48,244 nucleotides of DNA. It comes from Micavibrio sp. UBA6139. GTDB lineage: Bacteria > Pseudomonadota > Alphaproteobacteria > Micavibrionales > Micavibrionaceae. Position numbers and translations under genes: made by a program. Positions 33,473 to 42,742 of this stretch are shown piece after piece (the first letter of the stretch is position 1; each line of letters starts with the position of its first letter). The stretch lies in the NCBI GenBank assembly GCA_002423285.1, contig DIVF01000056.1, positions 1 through 48,244 of the forward strand. The letters are read 5' to 3'. A model generated the notes under the pieces. It searched no databases and was not told the DNA's origin. It worked only from the letters and a program-made list of their open reading frames with translations.

Positions 33473-34902
33473 TATTTTTTCTCCGTCTTGGGTGTTGCTG
33501 GTTTTGGTGCTTCCGGGGGGATCACTTCGATGTAACCGGTAACAAAGGCCCTGTTATCGGCGATGTATTTTTGAATAACGTCCTTCACTTGCGCGGCGGT
33601 GACAGATTGAATGTCATAAGCCCAGTATTCAACATCATCCAGTGTCGCGCCGATGGAGAGGGCTTCACCCAGAATGCGGGCCGGGCCAGACAGGCTGTCC
33701 CGTGCAAAGGCGGCGCTGTCTTGCAGGCGTTTTTTGGCTTCGGCCAATTCGGTTTCTGTCACACCGGTTTCGGTGATTTTTTTAATCTCTGCCAGATAGG
33801 CATCTTCGACTTGTTTCAGCGTGGCGGTGTCTGCCGGGGAAATGCCAACGCTTAAACTTCCGACATCACGGACCGACCCGGTATAACCAAGGCTGGCCCC
33901 GGTTGCTAGTTTTTGTTCGACAACCAGTGATTTATAAAGACGCGTGGATGGGTTTCCGCTCAAAATTTCCTGCGCAACATCCATGGCAAGGCTGTCGGCT
34001 TTATTTTCAATCATGCCCGGGACGCGGTAGATGCGCACCCATTGCGGTTGATGAATGCGTGGATCACGCAGTGTCATCGTTGTTTGGGCCGGAAAATTAT
34101 TGATGGGGGGGAAGGTTGTTTTTTCAACCTTTTGCGCTGGAATCGTGCCGTAAGTTTTTTCGGCTACAGTCTTTAATGCTTCTGCGGTCACATCGCCCGA
34201 TACCACCAGAATGGCATTGGCAGGATTGTACCATTTCTTGTGCCAATCAAGCGCATCCTGGCGGGTTAAGGATTTAATATCCTGTTCCCAGCCAATGACG
34301 GGCGTTGCATAAGGGTGGCCGGGGAACAGGGCATAGCGCATCTGTTCATACAGGTGCGAGCGTGGATCATTCTCTGTCCGCTGGCGGCGTTCTTCTAAAA
34401 CGACCTGACGTTCGGCTTCAAATTCTTCCGCCGGGATCAGCAATGATTTCATGCGGTCTGATTCCATCTGCATCACGGTTTCCAGATGTTGAACCGCGAT
34501 TGATTGGAAATAGGCGGTGTAGTCCTGCGACGTGAAGGCGTTGTCATTGCCGCCGAGTGCGCGGACACGTTTTGACAATTCGCCCGGGGGAACATTGTCT
34601 GATCCCTTAAACATCAAATGTTCGAGGAAATGCGCCAGACCGGTTTTACCCGATTGTTCATCCGCGGCACCAACCTTGTACCAGACCATCTGGGTGATAA
34701 CGGGGGCGCGGGTGTTGCGGACCAGAACGACCTGCATGCCGTTGGACAGGGTGAAGGTTTCAGCGCCCAGCATCTTTTGACGGGGCGCTTCCTTGACCGT
34801 CTCCTTCTTTGCTGCCGCAGCATAGCTTGGCTGGGCCGCAATCGGGGCCATCAGGGGGGACAGGGACAGCAGAGAAATGGCAAAAAGCTGAATGATTTTC
34901 AT
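33472..34902 (-). CDS. M16-family zinc metallopeptidase (catalytic partner)
   Basis: The 476-residue protein begins with a signal peptide (residues 1-28). The zinc motif is HFLEHLMF, His91, Glu94 and His95, with the distal ligand Glu171 in VVLEERRQ. M16 enzymes degrade peptides in the periplasm or process larger substrates. The C-terminal half lacks the RGLTY motif found in its neighbour, so the two genes complement each other. It is transcribed away from the gene at 35047. Confidence 0.93.
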   Translation of the reverse strand: MKIIQLFAISLLSLSPLMAPIAAQPSYAAAAKKETVKEAPRQKMLGAETFTLSNGMQVVLVRNTRAPVITQMVWYKVGAADEQSGKTGLAHFLEHLMFKGSDNVPPGELSKRVRALGGNDNAFTSQDYTAYFQSIAVQHLETVMQMESDRMKSLLIPAEEFEAERQVVLEERRQRTENDPRSHLYEQMRYALFPGHPYATPVIGWEQDIKSLTRQDALDWHKKWYNPANAILVVSGDVTAEALKTVAEKTYGTIPAQKVEKTTFPPINNFPAQTTMTLRDPRIHQPQWVRIYRVPGMIENKADSLAMDVAQEILSGNPSTRLYKSLVVEQKLATGASLGYTGSVRDVGSLSVGISPADTATLKQVEDAYLAEIKKITETGVTETELAEAKKRLQDSAAFARDSLSGPARILGEALSIGATLDDVEYWAYDIQSVTAAQVKDVIQKYIADNRAFVTGYIEVIPPEAPKPATPKTEKK

Positions 34903-34969
34903 GCCTTAGGATGAACCGCTTTGCTCTGCGCTTCAATCCCCTGTGCCAGATATTTTTGGCGGATATTAT

Positions 34970-34999
34970 TTGACATAAACGACTTGGGGCCGCTATTCT
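34970..34999 (+). promoter_or_regulatory. Promoter candidate upstream of the 35047 gene
   Basis: A perfect TTGACA at 34970-34975, an 18-base spacer and TATTCT at 34994-34999 (4 of 6). It lies in the 144-base divergent gap between the M16 gene and the orphan plus-strand gene. Confidence 0.5.
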
Positions 35000-35046
35000 G
35001 CCCCTTAATCAACAAAGTATAAGATTTTCAGGGAACAGCCAGAGTT

Positions 35047-35892
35047 ATGACAGATAATGCAGCAAGCCATGATTACGACTGGGATGAGCATTTTCGTGTT
35101 TTCGAGCAATTGCGCGATCTGGATATTTACAGTCTGCAACTGACCCGCTCTCGCCCGATGGCAAAGGGGGCTATTCAAAATCATCTGACCCAGGAATTCA
35201 GCGTGGCCGCCCGTGCCATGGGCGGTGTTCATCCCGGTCAGTTTTATCCCTTCATTACAAAATCCTTGCAGCGTGTTGTGCAGCACGCCAATGCCCATGC
35301 GGAACTGTCCGCGTCTCGTGCTAATACCCTTGTTCATTATATGACAGAACTTGCGCAGCTTTTCCCCGAAGAACGCTGGTCTGCTCAGGCGCAGCGTGAG
35401 ATTAAAATGCGCGGCGATCAACTGATGGAAATGAAACGTGCCTTGCATATTATTGCCCCGATCTATGGGGATGACGGGGGCATCTATCAAGATAATCATT
35501 TATGGCAGACAGCGTTGGATGCGGTGGATATATCCATCATGCAGCATGTCGATCTTCTGGCCCGTCCTGTGAATATGTACACGGATCAATTTCCGCGCAT
35601 GCGGGCGTTGACGCTAGCCCATCAGCAAGCAAGTGTTGCGGAGGTGACATTGTCACATGCCCGCGTACAGACGAATTTGATCGATGAATGTTTGCGTCTG
35701 GCCACGACCATGGCCATTTTGCCGGCGCAATATAGTGAGCCGCTGCGTGGGCGTATGGAATCGTTGACCCGCGTGGCGCATGATCTGGTTGTGAATGCAT
35801 CCTATACGCTGGAAGAAGCTGCAGATTTCCGCAATTCATCCCAACTCTCAAAAGACATACAGCGCCCGATTTTTTCTTGCCGGGCGCCGTAA
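35047..35892 (+). CDS. Orphan soluble helical protein, unknown function
   Basis: I do not recognise this 281-residue product. It has no signal peptide or membrane segment and looks almost wholly alpha-helical. It is rich in His, Gln, Met and Arg, with helices such as MTELAQLFPEERWSAQAQR and HQQASVAEVTLSHARVQTN. It is transcribed against the minus-strand block in which it sits, has its own promoter candidate, and ends 24 bases from the BamF-like gene. It could be a cytosolic regulatory or structural protein; this is a guess. Confidence 0.7.
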   Translation: MTDNAASHDYDWDEHFRVFEQLRDLDIYSLQLTRSRPMAKGAIQNHLTQEFSVAARAMGGVHPGQFYPFITKSLQRVVQHANAHAELSASRANTLVHYMTELAQLFPEERWSAQAQREIKMRGDQLMEMKRALHIIAPIYGDDGGIYQDNHLWQTALDAVDISIMQHVDLLARPVNMYTDQFPRMRALTLAHQQASVAEVTLSHARVQTNLIDECLRLATTMAILPAQYSEPLRGRMESLTRVAHDLVVNASYTLEEAADFRNSSQLSKDIQRPIFSCRAP

Positions 35893-35916
35893 GATCATCT
35901 GAATAACAATGTTTTT

Positions 35917-36435
35917 TTAGTCTTCGATTGTTGGCGTTTTGCCCTCAGTCACGGGCTTTCCTTGTTCGGCGTTTGATTTTAAACGCTGTGCTTCCGCTGT
36001 GGGGTCAACCACGGTCGCGGCGGGCGGGCCATCCTTGCCAATATTCAGGATTTTTTTCACGACAGGTTCGTTTTTACGGACCGATTGTGTGGCTTCATAA
36101 TTCACGATCTGGCGAATGTCCGGGTTGTAACGGGCATCGGCATTGATCAGCAATGCAGCCTCACCCTTGCCTTGCGCACGGCCAGCATTTGTATCTGCAC
36201 CCAGAACGGCCGTGCGTGCCAGTTCAGCCATTGCTTGTTCTTGCGGGCGTGGTGCACCTGGCTCTGGTGGACGCAGGGAATATTCCGGCGGCATTTCCAG
36301 CGGGGCGCGTTTCACAACGGCGAATTCATCGGGTGCGGAGCGTGTCAGGCCCAGCTGATCTTTTGCGCCTTGGCAGCCAGACAACATTGTGGCGGCAAGC
36401 ATGGCGGTGAAAATAATACGCGAATAAGTCTTCAT
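35917..36435 (-). CDS. bamF: DUF3035 lipoprotein (BamF type)
   Basis: The 172-residue product has a lipoprotein signal with lipobox LSGC (Cys21). The motif SAPDEFAVVKRAPLEMPPEY is the hallmark of the DUF3035 family, described as the BamF subunit of the outer-membrane beta-barrel assembly machine in alphaproteobacteria. The rest is low-complexity and probably extended. Its ATG overlaps the lspA stop, which couples it to the enzyme that matures lipoproteins. The symbol rests on family membership only. Confidence 0.88.
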   Translation of the reverse strand: MKTYSRIIFTAMLAATMLSGCQGAKDQLGLTRSAPDEFAVVKRAPLEMPPEYSLRPPEPGAPRPQEQAMAELARTAVLGADTNAGRAQGKGEAALLINADARYNPDIRQIVNYEATQSVRKNEPVVKKILNIGKDGPPAATVVDPTAEAQRLKSNAEQGKPVTEGKTPTIED

Positions 36436-36995
36436 GTGGGCGATGCCTCTTTGGGTTTCTTGTCGAAGAATAGACTATGGATCAGCAAAATGGCAATCCC
36501 GATGCAAATTGCTGAATCCGCAAGGTTAAATGCTGGCCAGTGATAGCCAAGGATGTGGAAATCGAGAAAATCCGCAACAGCCCCAAAGCGAATGCGGTCA
36601 ATGACATTACCCAACGCCCCGCCGATAATCAGTGCCAAGGCCAGACACAGCGTGGGGCTTTTTGCCCGCGCCAGCCAGAACCCAAATCCGATGGAAATCG
36701 CCAGTGATAGAACGGTCAGGATCATCGGACCCATTTCGCTGTCGTGATTAAACAGGCCAAAACTCACCCCCTTGTTCCACACCATGACGATGTTGAAAAA
36801 GGGCAAAACATGCAGCTTCACAAAGACCATCTGGTCTTGCGCCGTGGTCAGCCATTGTAAAAACGGCATGGCACTGGCATCGACGGTTTTTGGCAGGGCA
36901 GCGGGTTTGATGATCCGTTCAACGATCCACCATTTGCTGACCTGATCGGCCACAAAGATGAGAAGAACAATCAACATCGAACGGGTCAGTTTCAT
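36432..36995 (-). CDS. lspA: Lipoprotein signal peptidase (signal peptidase II)
   Basis: LspA cleaves prolipoproteins in the inner membrane. The 187-residue protein has four transmembrane helices and the catalytic aspartates Asp133 in GNVIDRIRFG and Asp160 in FNLADSAICIG. It is longer than the usual 160-170 residues because of extra sequence after the first helix (about residues 30-60). The start is 3 bases after the ileS stop. Confidence 0.96.
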   Translation of the reverse strand: MKLTRSMLIVLLIFVADQVSKWWIVERIIKPAALPKTVDASAMPFLQWLTTAQDQMVFVKLHVLPFFNIVMVWNKGVSFGLFNHDSEMGPMILTVLSLAISIGFGFWLARAKSPTLCLALALIIGGALGNVIDRIRFGAVADFLDFHILGYHWPAFNLADSAICIGIAILLIHSLFFDKKPKEASPT

Positions 36996-36998
36996 TGT

Positions 36999-39941
36999 TT
37001 AGGCCGCCTTACGGTTTTTGGTGAACCAACGCACCGCATCGGCGTCGCGTGGGGACAGGTCAGGATATTCAGGGTCACTGCCAACATCGGGGGATATTTT
37101 CCAGCTGCGTTGGCATTTGCCACCCTCAGCCGGTGTGAAGATAACCCCAACACCCTCAACGTCGCTCAATGTGAACGCATCCGCTGGGGCTGCACCATGA
37201 TGCAGTGTGGCTTGTGATGTAATGCAGATCTCTGCCCAGTCGAGTTGCGCCAACGTATTATCGGTCAAATAGATATGCGGGTGCGCTTCAAGGGATGAAC
37301 CAATCGTCTTATCGGCGCGTTTTGGTTCCAGTGAGCCCAGAACAACACGGCGCACATCGGCGACACTCTTCCATTTTGTGGCCAGCGAATCGTTTTTCCA
37401 TGATGCAGGCAGGGCCGGGAAGGTCCGCAAATGGACACTCTCTGCCTCTTCAAAAACACCCTTTGGACGGTGCGACCATGCTTCTTCGGATGTGAAGCAC
37501 AGATATGGCGCCAGCCAGATGGTCAGGCATTCATAAAGATGTGCCATCACCGTGCGTGTGGCGCGGCGTTCAAACAAATCTGCGCGGTCGCAGTAGAGGC
37601 GATCCTTGCGGATATCAAAATAGAAGGCGGAGAGTTCATTGGTGCAGAAATTATGCAGCAGATGGGTTAGCTTCCCGAATTCATAGTTTTCAATATGGCC
37701 ACGAATTTGTTCATCCAGCTGCGCCAGCCAATGCAGGACCAGCTGTTCCAGTTCCGGCATGTTTTTGTATTCGGATTCAGGGATACGCTCCGCTGCGCTG
37801 AACCCGTCCAACGCGCCCAGCAAATACCGGAAAGTATTGCGCAGGCGGCGGTATAAATCCGCCGTCAGCTTCATTGTGTCCTTACCCAGACGCAAATCTT
37901 CGCTGTAATCCGATGTCATCGTCCACAGGCGCAGAATATCCGCACCATGTGTGGCAATTATTTCTAGAGGGTCAACGACGTTGCCAACGGATTTCGACAT
38001 CTTGTAACCCTTCTCATCCAGCACGAAGCCGTGGGTGAGGACAGTTTTAAACGGTGCATGGCTGTTGGTACCGCAGGATTCTAAAAGGGATGAATGGAAC
38101 CAGCCGCGATGCTGGTCAGACCCTTCCAGATAGAGATCAGCCTTTTCTACACCCGCAAAATCGGGCCATGTTTTGGTATCGCCCAGAACGAAGGCATGGG
38201 TCGCGCCGGATTCAAACCAGACATCAACAATGTCGAAGACTTGATGGTAGTCATCGGCCTTGTACTTATCACCAAGGAAGAACTGTGCATCGCGTGACCA
38301 CCATGCGTCAGAGCCTTCGGCTTCAAACGTATCGCCAATGCGGGTCAGAACATCTTGGTCCTTGATCGGTTCGCCTGTTTCCTTATCCAAAAACAAGGCA
38401 ATCGGCACGCCCCAGGAACGCTGGCGTGAAATACACCAATCGGGGCGGTTTTCGATCATGGCGGTGATGCGGGCTTCGCCCTTGGCCGGAACCCATTGCG
38501 TGTCCTTAATGGCCCCCAGCGCAACATCGCGTAAGGATGGGCGTGAATTGGTATCGGCTGGATTGCTTTGGTTATCTTCGCGGTTATCCATCGCAATAAA
38601 CCATTGCGGGGTGGTGCGGAAAATCAGTGGCGCTTTGGAGCGCCAGCTATGTGGGTATTCGTGCTTGACGGACCCTTTGGACAGTAATCCCCCTGCCTCA
38701 TCCAGTGCCTTCAGCACGGCGAAGTTACCATTGCCCATTTCACCCTTCTGCGTCAGGACTTCCATCCCGGCAAACAAGGGCACATGGTCGCGGTACACCC
38801 CGGAATCATCGACATTGTCTGGAATGTCTTTGGCGCCGAAATGTTTCATATACAGCCAGTAATCATCCTCACCATGGCTTGGTGCGATGTGAACGAAACC
38901 GGTCCCGGTATCTTCGGTGACGAAATCACCTTCCAGCATCGGGATATCATAATTATACCCTTGCGCGTGCAGCGGGTGATTACAGACGGTAGTGCCAAAA
39001 CTATTGCCGCCTAAAAATAGATCAATTGTTTCATAGGCGGTAATTTTTGCTTGCTCAACCACTGATTTTAAAAGCTGTTCAGCAATAACAAGCTTTTCGC
39101 CTACTTTAGACTTGGACCCCTCATCAACGCCTGTAACCTTAATTACGTTATATGCAATTTCTTTGCCGAAGGCGATTGCACGGTTGCTTGGTAATGTCCA
39201 AGGTGTCGTGGTCCATATAACAATCGATGCATCTTTCAGGGTTTCGATTGTCGTCGATTTCACCGGGAACTTCACCCAGACGGTGATGGATTTGTGTTCT
39301 TTATATTCGACTTCAGCTTCGGCCAGTGCGGTCTTTTCAACAACCGACCACATGACGGGCTTCACGCCCTTATATAATTTGCCGTTCAGCAGGAATTTGT
39401 GAATTTCGCGCACGATTTGTGCTTCGGCGGGTTTTGTCATGGTCAAATAAGGTGTCTTCCAATCACCTGTCACACCCAAACGCTGGAATTGTTCGCTTTG
39501 GATATCGACCCATTTCTGGGCAAAGGCGCGGCATTCATTGCGGAAGGTGATGGCGTCAACGTCATCTTTGTTTTTTCCTTCGGCGCGGTATTTTTCTTCG
39601 ATCTTCCATTCAATCGGCAAACCGTGGCAATCCCACCCCGGAACATACGGGGCGTTATAGCCCATCATTTGCCATGAACGGTTAATGACGTCTTTCAATG
39701 TTTTGTTCAGCGCATGGCCCATGTGAATGTCGCCATTCGCGTATGGAGGGCCATCATGCAAAATCCATTTCGGGCGGGCGGCGGATGTTTCGCGCAGGCG
39801 CGCGTAAAGATCCATATCCAGCCAGGATTTCAGAATCTCCGGCTCACGCTTTGGCAATTCGCCGCGCATCGGAAAATCCGTTTTCGGCAAGAAAACGGTT
39901 TCTTTATAGAAATCTGCGGCGTTGGTTTTGCTGTCGGTCAT
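36999..39941 (-). CDS. ileS: Isoleucyl-tRNA synthetase
   Basis: IleRS charges tRNA-Ile and edits misactivated valine. The 980-residue product has the HIGH-type motif as GDIHMGHALNK (residues 70-80), the WDCHGLPIEWKIE segment, the editing domain with TTPWTLPSNRAI and the KMSKS loop in GYKMSKSVGN. The C-terminal zinc knuckle usual in bacterial IleRS is degenerate: KCQRSWKISP keeps one of four cysteines. It lies between ribF (about 100 bases upstream) and lspA. Confidence 0.97.
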   Translation of the reverse strand: MTDSKTNAADFYKETVFLPKTDFPMRGELPKREPEILKSWLDMDLYARLRETSAARPKWILHDGPPYANGDIHMGHALNKTLKDVINRSWQMMGYNAPYVPGWDCHGLPIEWKIEEKYRAEGKNKDDVDAITFRNECRAFAQKWVDIQSEQFQRLGVTGDWKTPYLTMTKPAEAQIVREIHKFLLNGKLYKGVKPVMWSVVEKTALAEAEVEYKEHKSITVWVKFPVKSTTIETLKDASIVIWTTTPWTLPSNRAIAFGKEIAYNVIKVTGVDEGSKSKVGEKLVIAEQLLKSVVEQAKITAYETIDLFLGGNSFGTTVCNHPLHAQGYNYDIPMLEGDFVTEDTGTGFVHIAPSHGEDDYWLYMKHFGAKDIPDNVDDSGVYRDHVPLFAGMEVLTQKGEMGNGNFAVLKALDEAGGLLSKGSVKHEYPHSWRSKAPLIFRTTPQWFIAMDNREDNQSNPADTNSRPSLRDVALGAIKDTQWVPAKGEARITAMIENRPDWCISRQRSWGVPIALFLDKETGEPIKDQDVLTRIGDTFEAEGSDAWWSRDAQFFLGDKYKADDYHQVFDIVDVWFESGATHAFVLGDTKTWPDFAGVEKADLYLEGSDQHRGWFHSSLLESCGTNSHAPFKTVLTHGFVLDEKGYKMSKSVGNVVDPLEIIATHGADILRLWTMTSDYSEDLRLGKDTMKLTADLYRRLRNTFRYLLGALDGFSAAERIPESEYKNMPELEQLVLHWLAQLDEQIRGHIENYEFGKLTHLLHNFCTNELSAFYFDIRKDRLYCDRADLFERRATRTVMAHLYECLTIWLAPYLCFTSEEAWSHRPKGVFEEAESVHLRTFPALPASWKNDSLATKWKSVADVRRVVLGSLEPKRADKTIGSSLEAHPHIYLTDNTLAQLDWAEICITSQATLHHGAAPADAFTLSDVEGVGVIFTPAEGGKCQRSWKISPDVGSDPEYPDLSPRDADAVRWFTKNRKAA

Positions 39942-40041
39942 GGTCAGGCCTGTCTATCGCATCTATGGGGCGTAATTGAGACAGGCACTATCGCCAAAAA
40001 TCCTTGGAAAATCAAGGTTTGAGGGGGCGAGGAAGGGTTGT

Positions 40042-40989
40042 TTAGGCCGGGTTTTGGGCCAGAATGGCGCGGGCTTCGGCGCAATCCTTGTTCATCTGGG
40101 CGATCAGGGCGTCAAGGCTGTCAAATTTAGCCTCGCCGCGCAGACGTTTTACCGGGCGCACCCGGATGGTTTTGCCGTAAATATCGCGGGCGAAGTCGAA
40201 AATATAGGCTTCAACTTGACCTTCTTGCAGGGCAAACATGGGTCTGATGCCGATATTGGTGGCACTGGGCAGCCATTCTGATTCCGACCCGTCATCCTCC
40301 ACCACTTTCAACCATGTGGCGTAAATACCATAGGCCGGGTGCAGCAGCGACCCAAGGCGCATATTGGCGGTTGGAAAACCCAGTTCACGGCCACGGCGAT
40401 CGCCAACCTGAACAACACCGCGCATTTCCCACGGCCAGCCAAGAAGTTCATTGGCGCGGTCCAGATCACCAAGGCGCAAGGCTTTACGAATGGCGCTCGA
40501 TGAAAAGGCTTCGGTTCCGGCATCGCTGATTTTTTCAACGATGGTGAGCGGCAGGCCAGAGGCTTGAATGGTTTCCGGTGTGCCTTTGCGCAACTGCCCG
40601 AAACAGAAATCATAACCAATGACGACATGCGCTGCGCCAAGGGCTTCTTTCAAAATCTTGCTGATAAATTGTTCTGCCGTCAGCGATGCAAAATCCCAGT
40701 CAAAGGGCAGGGCATAGAGAAAATCCACATCGCACAGCTCCAAACGCTCTGCCTTTAAATCCGGCGTGGTCAAGCGGAAGGATGGATCATCGGGGCGGAA
40801 TAAATGACGCGGGTGCGGTTCAAACGTCAACACACCAAATGGTTTGCCTGCTGCCTTCGCAATATCACGGGCCTGCGCCAGCAAGGCTTGATGCCCCTTA
40901 TGGACGCCATCGAAATTGCCAATGGCAATCACCGCTCCCTTGGCTTGGGGCGGAATATCGGCGCAGCGTGTGAAGGTTTTCATTTTCAT
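40042..40989 (-). CDS. ribF: Bifunctional riboflavin kinase / FAD synthetase
   Basis: RibF makes FMN and FAD from riboflavin. The FAD synthetase domain has GNFDGVHKGHQALL near residues 23-36. The C-terminal kinase domain has GRELGFPTANM and HPAYGIYATW. Length is 315 residues, normal. ATG at 40989 or 40983; neither has a clear Shine-Dalgarno. It heads the ribF-ileS-lspA-bamF run. Confidence 0.95.
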   Translation of the reverse strand: MKMKTFTRCADIPPQAKGAVIAIGNFDGVHKGHQALLAQARDIAKAAGKPFGVLTFEPHPRHLFRPDDPSFRLTTPDLKAERLELCDVDFLYALPFDWDFASLTAEQFISKILKEALGAAHVVIGYDFCFGQLRKGTPETIQASGLPLTIVEKISDAGTEAFSSSAIRKALRLGDLDRANELLGWPWEMRGVVQVGDRRGRELGFPTANMRLGSLLHPAYGIYATWLKVVEDDGSESEWLPSATNIGIRPMFALQEGQVEAYIFDFARDIYGKTIRVRPVKRLRGEAKFDSLDALIAQMNKDCAEARAILAQNPA

Positions 40990-41041
40990 CGCATTTTGTG
41001 GTAAACCTTGGCGGGTTAAGTTTCAATAGAAAGATCACTCT

Positions 41042-41821
41042 TTGTCCGCTCTCCATGATTCAGGCTTTGAATATCTGGCCTTTGATCCGCCTGCGGCGGA
41101 AGATGGCGCGCGCCCCGATAAGCTGATTATCCTGCTGCATGGCTATGGCCGAAACGCCCATTACATGGAAAAAATGGCCGAATCCGCGCGTAAAGCAGTG
41201 CCAAATGCCCGTATTTTATCTGTTCATGGTCAAGAACCGATGACCGGCAAAGAAATTGCCGGGGAAGGGGCTGATCATGACCTGCATATGCCGAAAGAGA
41301 TGCAAGCAGAGATGTTGCAGGCCGAAATTGATACCGACCCGACATTGCGCACCCATATTCGCCGTCAATGGTTTGCGATTGATGGCCGCGCGGCGGCCTT
41401 GTTGCCACGCATTGAGCGTGTGTCTATCCGCATGAACGAATTTATTGATGCGCAACGTGATGCGTTGGGGCTTCACGATAGCGATGTGGTTCTGATGGGG
41501 TTTTCGCAAGGGGCGGGTCTGGCGCTTTATACAGCCTTCACGCGTCAGCAGGAATTGGGCGCGATGATCTGCCACAGCAGCATCATGATTCAAAACCCTG
41601 AAGAAGAAGACCCAAAGCTGGTCAGCCGCCCGCGGGTTTTATATATTTATGGGGAAGATGATCCAGAATTCCCGCAGCAGCGTTTTCACGATACTTTTAC
41701 GTGGATTCAAAATTACACGGGCGGGCGGGCCGTTGAAAAAACTGTGGCGGGACTCGGGCATTATACCAATGCCAAATCCCGCCAGTTTTGCGCAGATTTC
41801 CTGCACGAAGTTTTAAGCTAA
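41042..41821 (+). CDS. Phospholipase/carboxylesterase-family alpha/beta hydrolase
   Basis: The 259-residue hydrolase has the oxyanion motif LIILLHGYGRNAHYM, the nucleophile elbow GFSQGAGLAL (Ser of GxSxG), an acid in IYGEDDPEFPQ and the His in GLGHYTNAK. It resembles the cytosolic carboxylesterase/acyl-protein thioesterase group. The only start is a TTG at 41042, since an in-frame stop lies at 41027 and the first ATG is well inside the fold. GAAAG is 8 bases upstream. It is divergent from ribF (52-base gap). Confidence 0.88.
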   Translation: MSALHDSGFEYLAFDPPAAEDGARPDKLIILLHGYGRNAHYMEKMAESARKAVPNARILSVHGQEPMTGKEIAGEGADHDLHMPKEMQAEMLQAEIDTDPTLRTHIRRQWFAIDGRAAALLPRIERVSIRMNEFIDAQRDALGLHDSDVVLMGFSQGAGLALYTAFTRQQELGAMICHSSIMIQNPEEEDPKLVSRPRVLYIYGEDDPEFPQQRFHDTFTWIQNYTGGRAVEKTVAGLGHYTNAKSRQFCADFLHEVLS

Positions 41822-41824
41822 ATA

Positions 41825-42304
41825 TTATTTAGCTGGATGGCATCTCGGGTGTTCAACACCTGTTACGCGGGTCCATGTCTGGCTTTTGCCAAACAAGGGC
41901 ATTCCAACATAACCACGGACCAGCATCTTGCCACTTGGCAGCATCTGCAATGTCGCGCTGTAGGTATCGCCTTCGTCCGCCTTATAGATTGAACCATCGA
42001 TCCAGTTCATGGCGTCATTCTGGTGAAACCCAGCCATGATTTCCAAACCGCACATCGGACGTGTTCTTTGTCCTTCATCTGGGTTTGCAGTGTCATACTG
42101 CATACCGCCATCAATGATCCAGTGAATGCGACCACAGACTTTCGATGTATTAGAGAGACAGGGCGTGACGTTGACAACCGAGCGACCATTTTCCGTTAGC
42201 CACAGGCCCAGCGGAGAAACATCCTTCGGTTGCGCATTTGCGGTACCGATTCCGGCTACCAGCACCAGGGCAGAAAAAAGAGAAAGAAGCGCAGTGCGAA
42301 TCAT
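41825..42304 (-). CDS. DUF2147 secreted protein
   Basis: The 159-residue protein has a signal peptide (cleavage near ANA) and the DUF2147 pattern: GLWLTENGRSVVNVTPC, VCGRIHWI, then AMNWIDGSIYKADEGDTYSA and LVRGYVGMPLFGKSQTWTRV. DUF2147 proteins are small periplasmic or secreted beta proteins of unknown role. AAGGAAT lies 3 bases before the ATG on the minus strand. It converges with the hydrolase gene 3 bases away. Confidence 0.88.
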   Translation of the reverse strand: MIRTALLSLFSALVLVAGIGTANAQPKDVSPLGLWLTENGRSVVNVTPCLSNTSKVCGRIHWIIDGGMQYDTANPDEGQRTRPMCGLEIMAGFHQNDAMNWIDGSIYKADEGDTYSATLQMLPSGKMLVRGYVGMPLFGKSQTWTRVTGVEHPRCHPAK

Positions 42305-42397
42305 GATTATTCCTTTATCGCGATGTTGTTGTTCTGTTCTTTAAGGGTAGCATGAAGTCACACTGCGCCCTTGATTTTTTCTGTTGCGCCGCAACAG

Positions 42398-42643
42398 TTA
42401 ACGCCAGACGGGTTTGCCGAGATTAACGTCTTCTTCTTTGGTCAGGCCACCGGCTGCGGCACCCACGGCACCACCGAGCAATGCCCCGCCACCAACGCTG
42501 CCGCCGGTAATGGCCCCTGCCGCGGCCCCTGTCGCTGCACCGATCCCCGCGCCACTCAAGGCACGGTCAGACGTCGAACTCCCACAGGCGGATAACGCAC
42601 CCAGCACGATCATGAATGCAAAGGTATTGATATATTTTTTCAT
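42398..42643 (-). CDS. Small glycine-zipper lipoprotein
   Basis: The 81-residue product has a lipoprotein signal with lipobox LSAC, then two Gly/Ala-rich segments (AGIGAATGAAAGAITGGSVG and GALLGGAVGAAAGGL) typical of glycine-zipper proteins of the outer membrane. AGGAGG precedes the ATG with a 5-base spacer. Its function is not known. Confidence 0.82.
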   Translation of the reverse strand: MKKYINTFAFMIVLGALSACGSSTSDRALSGAGIGAATGAAAGAITGGSVGGGALLGGAVGAAAGGLTKEEDVNLGKPVWR

Positions 42644-42742
42644 AAAGTCCTCCTGTTTATCTTTTGGCTCACTAAACAGATATGCCGTTCCTCCAAAAGG
42701 GTAAGGGGGATTCGCAAGCGGTCTTTTTAAAGATCTTAATGA

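Noticed and set aside
41127..41593. Minus-strand frames opposite the carboxylesterase gene
   Set aside because: The plus-strand protein has a complete catalytic triad; the antisense frames have no family motif.
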